Source: Methylobacterium segetis
GTDB lineage: Bacteria > Pseudomonadota > Alphaproteobacteria > Rhizobiales > Beijerinckiaceae
DNA length: 36,236 nucleotides
Direction of reading: 5' to 3'
NCBI RefSeq assembly: GCF_004348265.1
Contig: NZ_SMNT01000051.1
Coordinates: 1 to 36,236, forward strand
Made by a program: the position numbers and the translations under genes
The notes under the pieces: model-generated
Seen by the model: only the letters and a program-made list of their open reading frames with translations
What the model was told of the DNA's origin: nothing
The model's database searches: none
Part shown: positions 16,046 to 26,247 of the stretch, piece after piece
Position numbering within the stretch: position 1 is the stretch's first letter
How the letters are laid out: each line of letters opens with the position of its first letter

Positions 16046-16725
16046 CGGCTTCCGGGCGCCCGGTTGCGGCTGCTCTAGCATGGGCGCGAGCCGCGGCGAA
16101 ACGTGCGCAACGGCACGTCGCCGGCCGCGGATCCCCCGGTCGGGAGCCTTTGGCAGCTGACGATTATTGACAATCATCAGCCGTGAGGTACCTCTTGGGC
16201 ACACGGCTGGAGCGGTTATCGCGGGGACGAAACTCCGCCCCCTCGTTTCGGACACGCGGTGCACCGCTCCGGTCGTGGATCGAGCCGCCAAGACCTTGGC
16301 GGTCCGCTTCGTGCGGCTCCGCGGGCGCCCCTCCGCCTCGCGGGCCGCCGAATGCGCGCCCGGCCCCGGCCGACCTCCCTCTCCGCACCGCCTGACCCGA
16401 GCGCAGGACCCGTCCCGGGTCGGGAGCGCCTGTGGGCGCAGGGCTTTCCAGCAATACGCCGGAAACCTGCGCGCCGTACTCGTGGCACATTGGCCGGGCA
16501 CGGATTCCGGCCGGGTGCGGCCGCGCGCGCCGGGGCCGTGCGACATAGGGACGTGGCCCACCGGAACATCTGCCGAAATCCTGTACACTTCATGGTTCGC
16601 GACGACGTCTAGCGGGAGAGCGCGAGACCGAGGGGGCGTCGCCCTCGACCCCGGCCGGGGAAGAGGCCAGAGACGAGGCCGGCCCGCGGACGGGGCCGGA
16701 GACCGCAGCAGCAAGCACGCAGGGC
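16046..16725. other. 680-bp divergent intergenic region
   Basis: This separates the aminotransferase (-) from the efflux locus (+). Open frames in it lack recognisable domains and ribosome binding sites. It holds a 24-bp palindrome at 16157-16180 and, near 16584, TACACT that could be a -10 element for mdtA about 140 bases upstream of its start. No regulator gene for the efflux locus is present. Confidence 0.5.
16157..16180. promoter_or_regulatory. 24-bp imperfect palindrome, candidate operator
   Basis: Left half CTGACGATTATT and right half GACAATCATCAG are complementary at nine of twelve positions. The outer arms CTGA/TCAG and the inner GATT/AATC pair, and the site is locally AT-rich. It lies 112 bases upstream of the aminotransferase start and about 550 bases upstream of mdtA, so it is more likely to serve the former. 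The regulator is unknown. Confidence 0.4.
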
Positions 16726-18078
16726 ATGAACGAGAGCTCACCCATCCGCACGGAGACGGCACGCGAATATCCCGCAGCGCCCGCGCGCATCCGGCGCCGC
16801 AGCCGCCTCGTCCGCTGGCTCCTGGTGCTGCTCGTCCTGGGCGGAGCGGGCGCGGTCGCGCATCGCTGGTACGACCAGTCCCGGACCGACGTCGCGGGCG
16901 AGCCCGGCGCGGGGCGGGGCAAGGGCGGCCCGGGCCGCGGCGGGCGCGGGCACGACCAGCCGCAGGCGGTCGGCATCGTCTCCGTCACGAAGGGCGACAT
17001 GCCCGTGGTGCTCCAGGGGCTCGGCACCGTGACGCCGCTCGCCACCGTCACCGTGCGCTCGCAGATCAGCGGCTACCTGACCGAGATCGGCTACCGCGAG
17101 GGCCAGATGGTGAAGAAGGGCGATTTCCTCGCCCAGGTCGATTCCCGCCCCTACGAGGCGCTGCTGGCGCAGTATCAGGGCCAGCTCGCCCGCGATCAGG
17201 CCCTCCTGCAGAACTCGAAGCTCGACCTCGCCCGCTTCCAGCGCCTGGCGCAGCAGGATTCGATCTCGAAGCAGAACGTGGACACGCAGGGCGCCCTCGT
17301 GAAGCAGAACGAGGGCACGGTCGCGGCCGACCAAGCCCTCGTCGACCAGCAGAAGCTCAACATCGCCTACACGCGCATCACCTCGCCGGTCGACGGGCGG
17401 GTCGGCCTGCGGCAGGTGGACCAGGGCAACTACATCACGGCCGCCAACACGGCGATCGTCGTCGTCACGCAGCTGCACCCGATCTCGGTGGTCTTCACCC
17501 TGCCCGAGGACGACGTGGCGCGGGTGATGCGGCGGGTGCGCTCGGGCGCGAAGCTGGCCGTGCGGGCCTACGACCGGGGCGACGCCCACGAGATCGCCAC
17601 CGGCACCCTCGACACGGTCGACAACCAGATCGACACGACGACGGGCACGGTGAAGCTGCGCGCCCTGTTCCAGAACGACGACGAGGCCCTGTTCCCGAAC
17701 CAGTTCGTCAACGCCAAGCTCACGGTCGACACCGTGCGCGACGCACCGATCGTGCCCACCGGCGCGATCCTGCGGGGCACGCCCGGCACCTACGTCTACC
17801 TGATGGAGGGGAACGACAAGGTGGTGGTGCGGCCGGTCAAGATCGGCGAGAGCGACGGGCCACGCACGGTGGTGACCGAGGGGCTCGCCGTCGGCGACCG
17901 GGTCGTCGTCGATGGCACCGACCGCCTGCGCGACGGCGCCAGCGTGCGCATCACGGGCGGGCCTGCGGCCGGCGAGGCGAATGCGGAGGGCAAGGCCCCC
18001 GGGAACGGCGCCGCCGCGGGCGAGGCGCCGCCGGCCGAGCCCGGCCGCCGCCAGCGCCGCCAGCGGTCGTCGCCGTGA
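16726..18078 (+). CDS. mdtA: MdtA-type membrane fusion protein of an RND efflux pump
   Basis: Periplasmic adaptor joining the RND pumps to the outer-membrane channel, 450 aa. A single membrane anchor (about 28-46) is followed by an unusual Gly/Arg-rich linker (58-80). The lipoyl half-motif GLGTVTPLATVTVRSQISGY, the coiled-coil hairpin (about 140-205), ITSPVDGRVGLRQVDQGNY and the beta-barrel segment HPISVVFTLPEDDVARV follow. The C-terminal 40 residues are a low-complexity Ala/Gly/Pro/Arg tail not usual for MdtA. It is the first gene of the locus mdtA-mdtB-mdtC-outer membrane factor. AGGG lies a few bases ahead of the ATG. Confidence 0.92.
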   Translation: MNESSPIRTETAREYPAAPARIRRRSRLVRWLLVLLVLGGAGAVAHRWYDQSRTDVAGEPGAGRGKGGPGRGGRGHDQPQAVGIVSVTKGDMPVVLQGLGTVTPLATVTVRSQISGYLTEIGYREGQMVKKGDFLAQVDSRPYEALLAQYQGQLARDQALLQNSKLDLARFQRLAQQDSISKQNVDTQGALVKQNEGTVAADQALVDQQKLNIAYTRITSPVDGRVGLRQVDQGNYITAANTAIVVVTQLHPISVVFTLPEDDVARVMRRVRSGAKLAVRAYDRGDAHEIATGTLDTVDNQIDTTTGTVKLRALFQNDDEALFPNQFVNAKLTVDTVRDAPIVPTGAILRGTPGTYVYLMEGNDKVVVRPVKIGESDGPRTVVTEGLAVGDRVVVDGTDRLRDGASVRITGGPAAGEANAEGKAPGNGAAAGEAPPAEPGRRQRRQRSSP

Positions 18079-18112
18079 GCGGGGTGAGCGACCCTGCGGA
18101 GAGCCTCGCCCA

Positions 18113-18132
18113 CCTCTCCCGTTCGGGAGAGG
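18113..18132. repeat. Hairpin between mdtA and mdtB
   Basis: CCTCTCCC and GGGAGAGG form a perfect 8-bp stem with a GTTC loop in the 109-base gap between mdtA and mdtB. It matches the CTCTCCC palindromes at 10611 and 34285 and is probably one copy of a dispersed intergenic repeat. It could alter the ratio of adaptor to pump message. Confidence 0.6.
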
Positions 18133-18187
18133 GGGCCTGTCGTGGATGCGATGAGGGTGCATGCATCGCTCCGGCGGGCGTGCAGCC

Positions 18188-21100
18188 ATGAACCCGTCCC
18201 GCATCTTCATCCTGCGGCCGGTCGCGACGACGCTCCTGATGCTGGCGATCCTGATCGTCGGCCTCGTGTCGTATCTCAACCTGCCGGTCTCGGCCCTGCC
18301 GTCGGTCGATTACCCGACGATCCAGGTGCAGACCTTCTATCCGGGCGCGAGCCCCGAGGTGATGACCTCGTCCGTGACGGCGCCGCTTGAGCGCCAGTTC
18401 GGGCAGCTCGCCAACCTCAACCAGATGACCTCGCAGAGCGCGGCCGGCGCCTCGGTCATCACCCTGCAGTTCAGCCTCGACCTGCCCCTCGACATCGCCG
18501 AGCAGCAGGTGCAGGCGGCGATCAACGCGGCCGGCAATCTGCTGCCCTCGGACCTGCCCGCGCCTCCGATCTACGCCAAGGTGAACCCCGCCGACGCGCC
18601 GATCCTGACGCTGGCGCTGACCTCGAAGACGCTGGCGCTGACGCAGGTGCGCGACCTCGCCGAGACGCGGCTCGCGCAGAAGATCTCCCAGGTCGCGGGC
18701 GTCGGCCTCGTCAGCATGGGCGGCGGCCAGCGCCCGGCCGTGCGGGTGCGCTTCAATGCCCGGGCGCTCGCCGCCTACGGCCTCAACATCGACGACCTGC
18801 GCACCACGATCACGAACCTCAACGTCAACACGCCGAAGGGCACGATCGACGGCCCGACCCAGTCCTACGCCATCAACGCCAACGATCAGATCCGCGACCC
18901 GAACACCTACAAGGACGCGATCATCGCCTACCGCAACGGCGCGCCGGTGCGCCTCTCGGACGTGGCCGACGTGGTGGACGGGCCGGAGAACACCAAGCTC
19001 GGCGCCTGGATGGACGAGACGCCCGCCGTCATCCTCAACATCCAGCGCCAGCCCGGCGCCAACGTCATCGCCACGGTCGACAAGATCAAGGCGCTGCTGC
19101 CCCAGCTCCAGGCGACGCTGCCCGCCGCCATCACGGTGACGCCGCTGACCGACCGCACGGTCACCATCCGCGCCTCCGTCGAGGACGTGCAGTTCGAGCT
19201 CGGGCTGGCCATCGCCCTCGTGGTGATGGTGATCTTCCTGTTCCTGCGAAGCCTGTCGGCGACGCTGATCCCCAGCCTGTCCGTGCCGCTCTCCCTCGTC
19301 GGGGCGCTCGCGATCATGGACCTCTACGGCTTCTCCCTCGACAACCTGTCGCTGATGGCGCTCACCATCGCCACGGGCTTCGTCGTGGACGACGCCATCG
19401 TCGTGATCGAGAACATCGCCCGCCACGTCGAGGACGGCGACTCGCCCCTGGAAGCCGCGCTGAAGGGATCGCGCGAGATCGGCTTCACCATCATCTCGCT
19501 CACCGTCTCGCTGATCGCCGTGCTGATCCCGCTCCTGTTCATGGGCGACGTGGTGGGCCGCCTGTTCCACGAATTCGCGATCACGCTCGCGGCCACCATC
19601 ATCATCTCGGGCGTCGTCTCCCTCACCCTCGTGCCGATGCTCTGCGCCCGCCTCCTCAAGCACGCGCCGGAGGGGCACGCGGCCCGCCGCGAGGGCGTCC
19701 TGTCACGGATGGGCCGGGGCGCGATCGACCGCACCATCGCGGCCTACGGGCGGGCGCTGCGGGTGGTGCTGCGCCACCAGGGCCTCACCCTCCTCGTCAC
19801 GATCGGCACGGTGGTGCTGACCGGCTACCTGTTCGTGGCGATCCCGAAGGGCTTCTTCCCCGTGCAGGACACGGGCGTGATCCAGGGCATCACCCAGGCC
19901 GACCAGACGGTCTCCTACGCGGCGATGGCCGAGCGCCAGCAGCGTCTGGCCGGCCTGATCCTGAAGGACCCGGCGGTGGCGAGCCTGTCCTCGTTCATCG
20001 GGGTCGACGGGCAGAACGTCACCCTGAATTCGGGCCGCTTCCTCATCAACCTGAAGCCGCGCGACGCGCGCACGGCCTCGGCCAGCGCCGTCATCGACCG
20101 GCTGAAGCGCATCTCCGGCGAGGTGCCGGGCATCCGCCTCTACATGCAGCCGGTGCAGGACCTCACCATCGACACCGCGGTCTCGGCGACGCAGTACCAA
20201 GTGATCCTGGAGAACCCGAACCTCGACGAGTTCGAGACCTGGGTGCCCCGCTTCGTCTCCGCGCTGCAGCGCTCGCCGCTCCTGTCGGACGTGGCGAGCG
20301 ATCTCCAGGGCAGCGGGCTCGCGGCCTACATCACGATCGACCGGGCCACGGCCGGCCGCTACGGCATCACGCCGGCCACGATCGACAACGCCCTCTACGA
20401 CGCCTTCGGCCAGCGCATCATCTCGACGATCTTCACCCAGTCGAACCAGTACCGGGTGATCCTGGAGGCGGATCCCGACCTCCACAAGACGCTCGAGAGC
20501 CTCAACACGATCTACCTGCCCTCCTCGACGGCGACGAGCGGCCAGGTGCCGCTCTCGGCCGTGGCCCGCGTCAGCGAGCGGCGGGCGCCGCTCCTGATCA
20601 GCCATCTCGGGCAGTTCCCCGCCACCACCGTCTCGTTCAACCTCGCCCCCGGCGCGGCGCTGGGCCAGGCCGTCGAGGCGATCGAGGGGGTCCGGCGGGA
20701 GATCGACCTGCCGCCGAGCTTCCGCATCGTGCCGCAGGGCTCGGTCTTCGCCTTCCAGGCGGCGCTCGGCAACGAGCTGTTCCTCGTGCTCGCCGCCATC
20801 GTCACCGTCTACATCGTGCTGGGCGTCCTCTACGAGAGCTTCATCCACCCGATCACGATCCTCTCGACGCTGCCATCGGCGGGCATCGGGGCGCTCCTCG
20901 GGCTGATGCTGTTCGGGCTCTCCCTCGACGTGATCGCGATCATCGGCATCGTGCTCCTGATCGGGATCGTGAAGAAGAACGCGATCATGATGATCGACTT
21001 CGCGCTCCAGGCCGAGCGCGAGGAGGGGATGAGCCCGCGGGACGCGATCTTCGAGGCCTGCCTCCTGCGCTTCCGCCCGATCCTGATGACGACGCTTGCC

Positions 21101-21313
21101 GCCCTCTTCGCGGCGGTCCCGCTCATCCTCGGCACCGGCGTCGGCTCGGAGCTGCGCCAGCCGCTCGGCATCTGCATCGCGGGCGGCCTCATCGTCAGCC
21201 AGGTGCTGACGCTCTTCACCACGCCCGTGATCTACCTCGCCTTCGACCGCCTGGAGCGGCGCGTCACGGGCCGCCGCGAGGGGGGCGCGCCGACCGGCGA
21301 GGCGGTGCCGTGA
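18188..21313 (+). CDS. mdtB: MdtB-type RND multidrug efflux transporter
   Basis: Proton-driven inner-membrane drug exporter, 1041 aa, nearly the E. coli MdtB length of 1040. It begins [19 protein letters not shown], with twelve membrane segments and two large periplasmic loops. The proton-relay aspartates lie in [14 protein letters not shown] (Asp401, Asp402), and the second half has [15 protein letters not shown]. MdtB and MdtC form a mixed trimer (two B, one C) in E. coli. ATG 18188 is chosen over an ATG at 18161 because the family begins here. Its TGA overlaps the next gene's GTG (GTGA), so the two pump genes are translationally coupled. Confidence 0.94.
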   Translation: MNPSRIFILRPVATTLLMLAILIVGLVSYLNLPVSALPSVDYPTIQVQTFYPGASPEVMTSSVTAPLERQFGQLANLNQMTSQSAAGASVITLQFSLDLPLDIAEQQVQAAINAAGNLLPSDLPAPPIYAKVNPADAPILTLALTSKTLALTQVRDLAETRLAQKISQVAGVGLVSMGGGQRPAVRVRFNARALAAYGLNIDDLRTTITNLNVNTPKGTIDGPTQSYAINANDQIRDPNTYKDAIIAYRNGAPVRLSDVADVVDGPENTKLGAWMDETPAVILNIQRQPGANVIATVDKIKALLPQLQATLPAAITVTPLTDRTVTIRASVEDVQFELGLAIALVVMVIFLFLRSLSATLIPSLSVPLSLVGALAIMDLYGFSLDNLSLMALTIATGFVVDDAIVVIENIARHVEDGDSPLEAALKGSREIGFTIISLTVSLIAVLIPLLFMGDVVGRLFHEFAITLAATIIISGVVSLTLVPMLCARLLKHAPEGHAARREGVLSRMGRGAIDRTIAAYGRALRVVLRHQGLTLLVTIGTVVLTGYLFVAIPKGFFPVQDTGVIQGITQADQTVSYAAMAERQQRLAGLILKDPAVASLSSFIGVDGQNVTLNSGRFLINLKPRDARTASASAVIDRLKRISGEVPGIRLYMQPVQDLTIDTAVSATQYQVILENPNLDEFETWVPRFVSALQRSPLLSDVASDLQGSGLAAYITIDRATAGRYGITPATIDNALYDAFGQRIISTIFTQSNQYRVILEADPDLHKTLESLNTIYLPSSTATSGQVPLSAVARVSERRAPLLISHLGQFPATTVSFNLAPGAALGQAVEAIEGVRREIDLPPSFRIVPQGSVFAFQAALGNELFLVLAAIVTVYIVLGVLYESFIHPITILSTLPSAGIGALLGLMLFGLSLDVIAIIGIVLLIGIVKKNAIMMIDFALQAEREEGMSPRDAIFEACLLRFRPILMTTLAALFAAVPLILGTGVGSELRQPLGICIAGGLIVSQVLTLFTTPVIYLAFDRLERRVTGRREGGAPTGEAVP

Positions 21314-22452
21314 ACGTCTCCGAGCCGTTCATCCGGCGCCCGGTCGCCACCACGCTCCTGACGATCGGGGTGCTGCTCGCCGGCATCTTCGCCTTCCTGA
21401 AGCTGCCCGTCGCGCCGCTGCCGCAGGTCGACTTCCCCGTCATCCTCGTCCAGGCGCAGATGGCCGGCGCCTCGCCCGAGACCATGGCGACGACGGTCGC
21501 CGCGCCGCTCGAGCGCCGCCTCGGCGCCATCGCCGACGTCAACGAGATGACCTCGACGAGCTCCACCGGCACGGTGCGCATCGTCCTGCTGTTCGGCCTG
21601 AACCGGAACATCGACGGGGCGGCGCGCGACGTGCAGGCGGCGATCAACGCCGCCCGCGCCGACCTGCCGACGGCGCTGCGCACCAACCCGACCTACCGCA
21701 AGTTCAACCCGGCCGACGCGCCGATCCTGATCCTCGGGCTGACCTCCGACACCCTGTCGCCGGGCCAGCTCTACGATTCCGCCGCCACCGTCGTGCAGCA
21801 GAAGATGTCCCAGCTTCCGGGCGTCGGGAACGTCGATATCGGCGGCTCCTCGCTGCCGGCCGTGCGCGTCGAGCTCGATCCGACGGCGCTGTTCCACTAC
21901 GGGATCGGGCTCGAGGGCATCCGGGCGGCGCTCGCCTCGGCCAACGCCAACTCGCCGAAGGGCGCGATCGAGACGGATACGCGCCGCTACCAGCTCTACG
22001 CCAACGACCAGGGCCGCACGGCGGCCGATTACCGCGACATCGTCGTGGCCTACCGCAACGGCGCGGGGGTGCGCCTCAACGATGTCGGGCAGGTGGTCGA
22101 CGGGGTCGAGGACCGGCGCAACCTCGGCCTCATCAACGGCAAGCCCGGCGTCATCCTGTTCATCTACAAGCAGCCGGGCTCGAACGTCGTCGAGACGATC
22201 AAGGGCGTGAAGGCGGCGATCCCGCAGGTCCAGGCGGCGCTGCCCGGCGACATCGACCTCACCATCACGGGCGACCGCAGCGCCACGATCCGCGCCTCGC
22301 TCGCCGAGACCGAGGAGACGCTCCTGATCGCCGTCGGCCTCGTCGTGTTCGTGGTTTTCGTGTTCCTGCGCTCGGGGCGGGCGACCCTGATCCCGGCGGT
22401 CGCCGTGCCGATCTCCATCGTCGGCACCTTCTCGGCGATGTACCTGTTCGAC

Positions 22453-22455
22453 TAG
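22453..22455 (+). other. In-frame amber codon in mdtC
   Basis: TAG lies between GAC (Asp) and TCC (Ser), in fourth-membrane-segment territory. The aligned MdtB residue is Phe; Tyr (TAC) is a one-base neighbour of TAG and would also fit the position. Confidence 0.95.
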
Positions 22456-22476
22456 TCCCTCGACATCCTGTCCCTG

Positions 22477-24648
22477 ATGGCGCTCATCATCGCGACAGGC
22501 TTCGTGGTCGACGACGCCATCGTCGTCCTGGAGAACATCCAGCGGCACATCGAGCAGGGCAGGCCGCGCCTCGAGGCGGCGCTGCTCGGCGCCCGCGAGG
22601 TCGGCTTCACCGTCATCTCGATGAGCCTGTCGCTGGTGGCGGTCTTCCTGCCGATCCTGCTGATGGGCGGCCTCGTCGGGCGCCTGTTCCAGGAATTCGC
22701 CGTGACCCTGTCGCTGGCGATCCTGATCTCGCTGGTGCTGTCGCTGACCACCACGCCGATGATGTGCGCCCGCCTCCTGAAGCCCGAGCCGCACGGCGCG
22801 GCGCGCAAGCGCCCGAACCTGCTGTTCCGCCTGCTGGAGGGCGCCTTCGACCGGACGCACCGGGCCTACGAGCGGACGCTCGACGCGGCGCTCCGCCACC
22901 GCCGCCTCGTGCTCCTCTCGCTCTTCGCCACGATCGGGCTGAACGTCTACCTCTACGTCATCGTGCCGAAGGGCTTCTTCCCCGAGCAGGATACGGGGCA
23001 GATGATGGGCGGCATCCAGGCCGACCAGCGCATCTCCTTCCAGTCGATGGAGCAGAAGCTGCGGCAGGCCACCGCGATCGTGCAAGCGGACCCCGCCGTC
23101 GACAACGTCGTCGGCTTCACGGGCGGGCGCGGCACCAACTCCGCCAACGTGTTCGTGAGCCTGAAGCCGCGCTCCGAGCGCCCGCCGATCTCCGAGGTGA
23201 TGAACCGCCTGCGCCCGAAGCTCGCGCAGGTGGCGGGCGCGCGCCTGTTCCTGTTCCCGCGCCAGGACCTGCGGATGGGCGGGCGCCAGAGCTTCGCGCA
23301 GTACCAGTACACGCTCCAGGGCGACACGGCGGAGGAGCTCTACGCCGCCGCGCCCCAGCTCCTCGCCGCACTCCAGAAGAACCCGATCTTCGCCGACGTC
23401 ACCTCGGACCAGCAGGAGGGCGGGCTGGAGAGCCGCCTCGTGATCGACCGGGCCACCGCCTTCCGCTACGGCATCACGCCGGACAAGATCGACAACACCC
23501 TCTACGACGCCTTCGGCCAGCGGCAGGTCTCGACGATCTACAACCCGCTGAACCAGTACCACGTCGTGATGGAGATCGCGCCGCGCTACCTGCAGAGCCC
23601 CGAGACGCTCAAGATGATCTACGTCTCGACGTCGGGCGGGAAGGCGCGGGGCTCGGCGACGACGAACGCCGTGGCCGGCACGGTGGCCGCGAACGGCACC
23701 GCCAACACCAACGGCACGGGGGCTGCGGCCACGACCGACACCACGGCGACCGACCCGTCGTCGACGGCCGCGGCGATCGCGAGCGACTCGGCCCGCAACG
23801 CCGCCTCGAACGCCATCGCGGCGAGCAAGGGAGGCGCCTCCTCGAGCGCGCCGGTCTCGAGCGCCAAGGAGACGATGATCCCGCTCTCGGCCTTCGCGCG
23901 GCTGGAGACGGGCAACGCGCCGGTCCAGGTGAGCCACCAGGGCCTGTTCGTGGCGACCACGATCTCGTTCAACCTCGCCAGCGGCAAGAGCCTGTCGGAC
24001 GCCACCGCAGCGATCGACGAGGCGATGGCCTCGCTCAGGCTGCCCGCCACCATCCACGGCGAGTTCGCGGGCGCGGCCAAGAATTACCAGGCTTCGGCCT
24101 CCCGCCAGCCGCTCCTGATCCTCGCCGCGATCCTGGCCGTCTACACGATCCTCGGAATCCTCTACGAGAGCTTCGTGCACCCGATCACGATCCTCTCGAC
24201 CCTGCCCTCGGCCGGGATCGGTGCGCTGCTCGCGCTCCTCGTCTCGGGCACCGAATTCACGGTGATCGCGCTCATCGCCGTGTTCCTGCTCATCGGCATC
24301 GTGAAAAAGAACGCCATCATGATGATCGACTTCGCCCTCGACGCGGAGCGCACCCGCGGAGCCTCCCCGCGCGACGCGATCTTCGAGGCCTGCCTCTTGC
24401 GCTTCCGGCCGATCATGATGACAACGCTGGCCGCGCTGCTGGGCGCGGCGCCTCTGATCCTCGCCGGCGGCGAGGGCTCGGAGCTGCGCCGGCCGCTCGG
24501 CATCGCGATCGTCGGCGGCCTGATTGTGAGCCAGATTCTGACCCTCTACACGACCCCCGTCGTCTACCTGTATCTCGACCGGCTGCGCCATCGGGTCCTG
24601 TCCCGCCGCCGCGGCTCGGGCGCCGCCCCGCTTCCGGCCGCCGAGTGA
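22477..24648 (+). CDS. Downstream open frame of the split mdtC
   Basis: An ATG 21 bases after the amber codon opens a 723-residue frame that begins [21 protein letters not shown] and contains all the remaining MdtC sequence, including [15 protein letters not shown]. No ribosome binding site precedes the ATG, so independent translation would need reinitiation after the upstream stop. The product would start within a membrane segment and lack the first periplasmic loop, so a working pump from this half alone is unlikely. Confidence 0.4.
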   Translation: MALIIATGFVVDDAIVVLENIQRHIEQGRPRLEAALLGAREVGFTVISMSLSLVAVFLPILLMGGLVGRLFQEFAVTLSLAILISLVLSLTTTPMMCARLLKPEPHGAARKRPNLLFRLLEGAFDRTHRAYERTLDAALRHRRLVLLSLFATIGLNVYLYVIVPKGFFPEQDTGQMMGGIQADQRISFQSMEQKLRQATAIVQADPAVDNVVGFTGGRGTNSANVFVSLKPRSERPPISEVMNRLRPKLAQVAGARLFLFPRQDLRMGGRQSFAQYQYTLQGDTAEELYAAAPQLLAALQKNPIFADVTSDQQEGGLESRLVIDRATAFRYGITPDKIDNTLYDAFGQRQVSTIYNPLNQYHVVMEIAPRYLQSPETLKMIYVSTSGGKARGSATTNAVAGTVAANGTANTNGTGAAATTDTTATDPSSTAAAIASDSARNAASNAIAASKGGASSSAPVSSAKETMIPLSAFARLETGNAPVQVSHQGLFVATTISFNLASGKSLSDATAAIDEAMASLRLPATIHGEFAGAAKNYQASASRQPLLILAAILAVYTILGILYESFVHPITILSTLPSAGIGALLALLVSGTEFTVIALIAVFLLIGIVKKNAIMMIDFALDAERTRGASPRDAIFEACLLRFRPIMMTTLAALLGAAPLILAGGEGSELRRPLGIAIVGGLIVSQILTLYTTPVVYLYLDRLRHRVLSRRRGSGAAPLPAAE
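23626..23877 (+). other. Low-complexity insertion in the second periplasmic loop of MdtC
   Basis: Between IYV and IPLSAFAR there are 84 codons, where the MdtB paralogue in this window has nine between IYL and VPLSAV. The extra residues are almost all Ala, Ser, Thr, Asn and Gly, with runs such as [20 protein letters not shown]. The frame is kept. The position is in the docking/porter part of the loop, so it would project into the periplasm. Confidence 0.85.
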
Positions 24649-26144
24649 TGCGGGTTCCGAGCCTTCTGGCGGCGGCCAGCCTCGCCGCCGCCCTCGGCGG
24701 CTGCATGGTCGGGCCCGATTACGCGCGCCCCTCCGTCGAGACACCGCTCGGCTTCAAGGAGGGAGGGCAGCGCGAGGACAGCGCCGCGCACGTCGCCTCG
24801 AAGAAGGGCTGGCGCCTCGCCCAGCCGAACGACGGGGCCGAGCGCGGCGACTGGTGGCGGGTCTTCAAAGACCCCACCCTCGACCGGCTCGTGCGCCTCG
24901 TCGACGTCGACAGCCAGACCCTGCGGCAGGCGGTGGCCGGCTACCGGCAGGCCCGCGCCCTCGTCGAGCAGGCCCGCGCCGCCCTCTACCCGACCGTGAT
25001 CGGCGCGCCCTCAATCACGCGCGTGCGCACGGCGGGCGTCGAGCGCACCAACGTCTCGCTCCAGGGGCAGGCGAACTGGGAGCTCGACCTGTTCGGCGGC
25101 ATCCGGCGCAACATCGAGAGCGAGGCCGCCGCCGCCCAGGCCGACGCCGCCCAGATCGGCGCCGTCCGCCTCGCGGTCCAGGCCGAGCTCGTCACGAACT
25201 ACCTGCAACTGCGCTACAACGATGCCCTGCAGCGTGTGCTCAACGAGAATGTCGAGAACTTCAAGAAGACGCTCGCGATCACCGAGAACCAGTACAATGC
25301 GGGCGTCGCCGCCCGCTCCGACGTGATCACGGCCCAGACGCAGGTCCAGACGACGCAGGCCGCGGCCATCGCGGTCGGGCTGCAGCGGGCGACCTTCGAG
25401 CACGCTATCGCGGTCCTCGTCGGGCGCCCGCCCTCCGAAGTCTCGGTCCCGGTGGCCCCGCTCGCCGCCCGCCCGCCCGCCGTGCCCGTCGGCATCCCCT
25501 CCGACCTCCTGGAGCGGCGCCCCGACGTCGCCCAGGCCGAGCGGGCCGTGCAGCAGCAGAGCGAGCTGATCGGGGTCGCGGTCGCGGCCTTCTACCCGAC
25601 CGTCACGCTCTCGGCCTCGGGCGGCATCTCCGGCGACCCGCGCAACGGCCTGTTCTCGGCCGCGAACCAGGTCTGGTCGGTGGCCGCTGCCGGCACCGAG
25701 GTGCTGTTCGACGGGGGCGCCCGCGCCGCCGCCCTCCAGAGCGCGCGGGCGGCCTATGACGGGGCCGTGGCCAATTACCGGCAGGTGGTGCTCACCGCCT
25801 TCGGCGAGGTCGAGAACGGCTTGGCCGGCGTGCGCATCCTCGCCCGGCAGCAGGTGGCGCAGGACGCGGCCCTCGCCTCGGCCCGGCGCGCCGTCGAGAT
25901 CACCCTCAACGAGTACCGCGCCGGCACCCAGAACTTCACCACCGTCGTGACCGCGCAGAGCCTCGCCCTCAACAACGAGGTCGCCGCGCTGCAGGTGCGG
26001 CTCAACCGCTTCACCACCGCGGTGTCGCTGATCCGGGCGCTCGGAGGCGGCTGGGACGTCCGCAGCCTGCCGGACGGCCCTGAGCTGAAGGGCCCGCGCC
26101 TGCCGATCGACCGGGGCGGTCAGGCCGTGCGGACGGACGAGTAG
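24648..26144 (+). CDS. Outer-membrane efflux lipoprotein (NodT/OprM family)
   Basis: TolC-like outer-membrane channel for the Mdt pump, 498 aa. The signal peptide ends in the lipobox ALGGC with the lipidated Cys19, followed by MVGPDYARP, the usual start of mature NodT-family proteins. Two homologous outer-membrane efflux repeats follow: WELDLFGGIRRNIESEAAAA in the first, and GVAVAAFYPTVTLSASGG with YRAGTQNFTTVVTAQ in the second. The ATG overlaps the pump stop by one base (TGATG), so translation is coupled to mdtC; premature termination in mdtC could reduce its expression. Confidence 0.93.
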   Translation: MRVPSLLAAASLAAALGGCMVGPDYARPSVETPLGFKEGGQREDSAAHVASKKGWRLAQPNDGAERGDWWRVFKDPTLDRLVRLVDVDSQTLRQAVAGYRQARALVEQARAALYPTVIGAPSITRVRTAGVERTNVSLQGQANWELDLFGGIRRNIESEAAAAQADAAQIGAVRLAVQAELVTNYLQLRYNDALQRVLNENVENFKKTLAITENQYNAGVAARSDVITAQTQVQTTQAAAIAVGLQRATFEHAIAVLVGRPPSEVSVPVAPLAARPPAVPVGIPSDLLERRPDVAQAERAVQQQSELIGVAVAAFYPTVTLSASGGISGDPRNGLFSAANQVWSVAAAGTEVLFDGGARAAALQSARAAYDGAVANYRQVVLTAFGEVENGLAGVRILARQQVAQDAALASARRAVEITLNEYRAGTQNFTTVVTAQSLALNNEVAALQVRLNRFTTAVSLIRALGGGWDVRSLPDGPELKGPRLPIDRGGQAVRTDE

Positions 26145-26169
26145 CGCCGTACGCGGGCATCGCCGGTCC

Positions 26170-26194
26170 GGAACGGGGGCCCGGATCACCCGTT
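26170..26194 (+). promoter_or_regulatory. EcfG general-stress promoter of zwf
   Basis: GGAAC (26170-26174), exactly 16 bases, then CGTT (26191-26194). This is the full consensus of the alphaproteobacterial EcfG sigma factor controlled by PhyR/NepR. Transcription would start near 26202, about 45 bases before the zwf ATG. Because the -10 element reaches 26194, a zwf start at the in-frame TTG there is excluded for this promoter. Confidence 0.7.
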
Positions 26195-26247
26195 TGACGT
26201 GCGAGCCCCCGGCCGAGCTTCCGGCGGGCACGCACCGGAGCCTGCCG

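Larger units (their letters stand above)
21310..24648 (+). pseudogene. mdtC: MdtC-type RND transporter gene interrupted by one amber codon
   Basis: The frame encodes a second RND pump from GTG 21310 ([17 protein letters not shown]) to TGA 24648, 1112 codons before the stop, but codon 382 (22453-22455) is TAG. Both sides stay in one frame and align with MdtB on either side of it: [19 protein letters not shown] here, [16 protein letters not shown] in MdtB. The proton-relay pair lies only 19 codons later ([10 protein letters not shown], codons 401-402), so the upstream product (381 aa) would lack it. The rest shows no other frameshift or stop, so the change is recent, a sequencing error, or read through. 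A 75-residue insertion near codons 773-856 is also unusual. It overlaps mdtB at the start and the outer-membrane factor gene at the end. Confidence 0.85.

Noticed and set aside
16046..16762. N-terminal extension of the class I aminotransferase
   Set aside because: The frame is open for more than 200 codons upstream, but the translation is not protein-like and the family domain begins at INLGQGFPDDPGP just after ATG 16018.
21232..24744. A minus-strand frame of 1170 codons opposite mdtC, and similar long frames opposite other genes (for example 514-2826)
   Set aside because: These are mirror frames produced by strong GC bias at third codon positions. They are rich in Arg, Gly, Asp and His repeats and show no domain, while the plus-strand genes have complete motifs.
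26194..26247. An earlier zwf start at TTG 26194
   Set aside because: It overlaps the -10 element of the EcfG promoter, and ATG 26248 has a ribosome binding site and family-like N-terminus.
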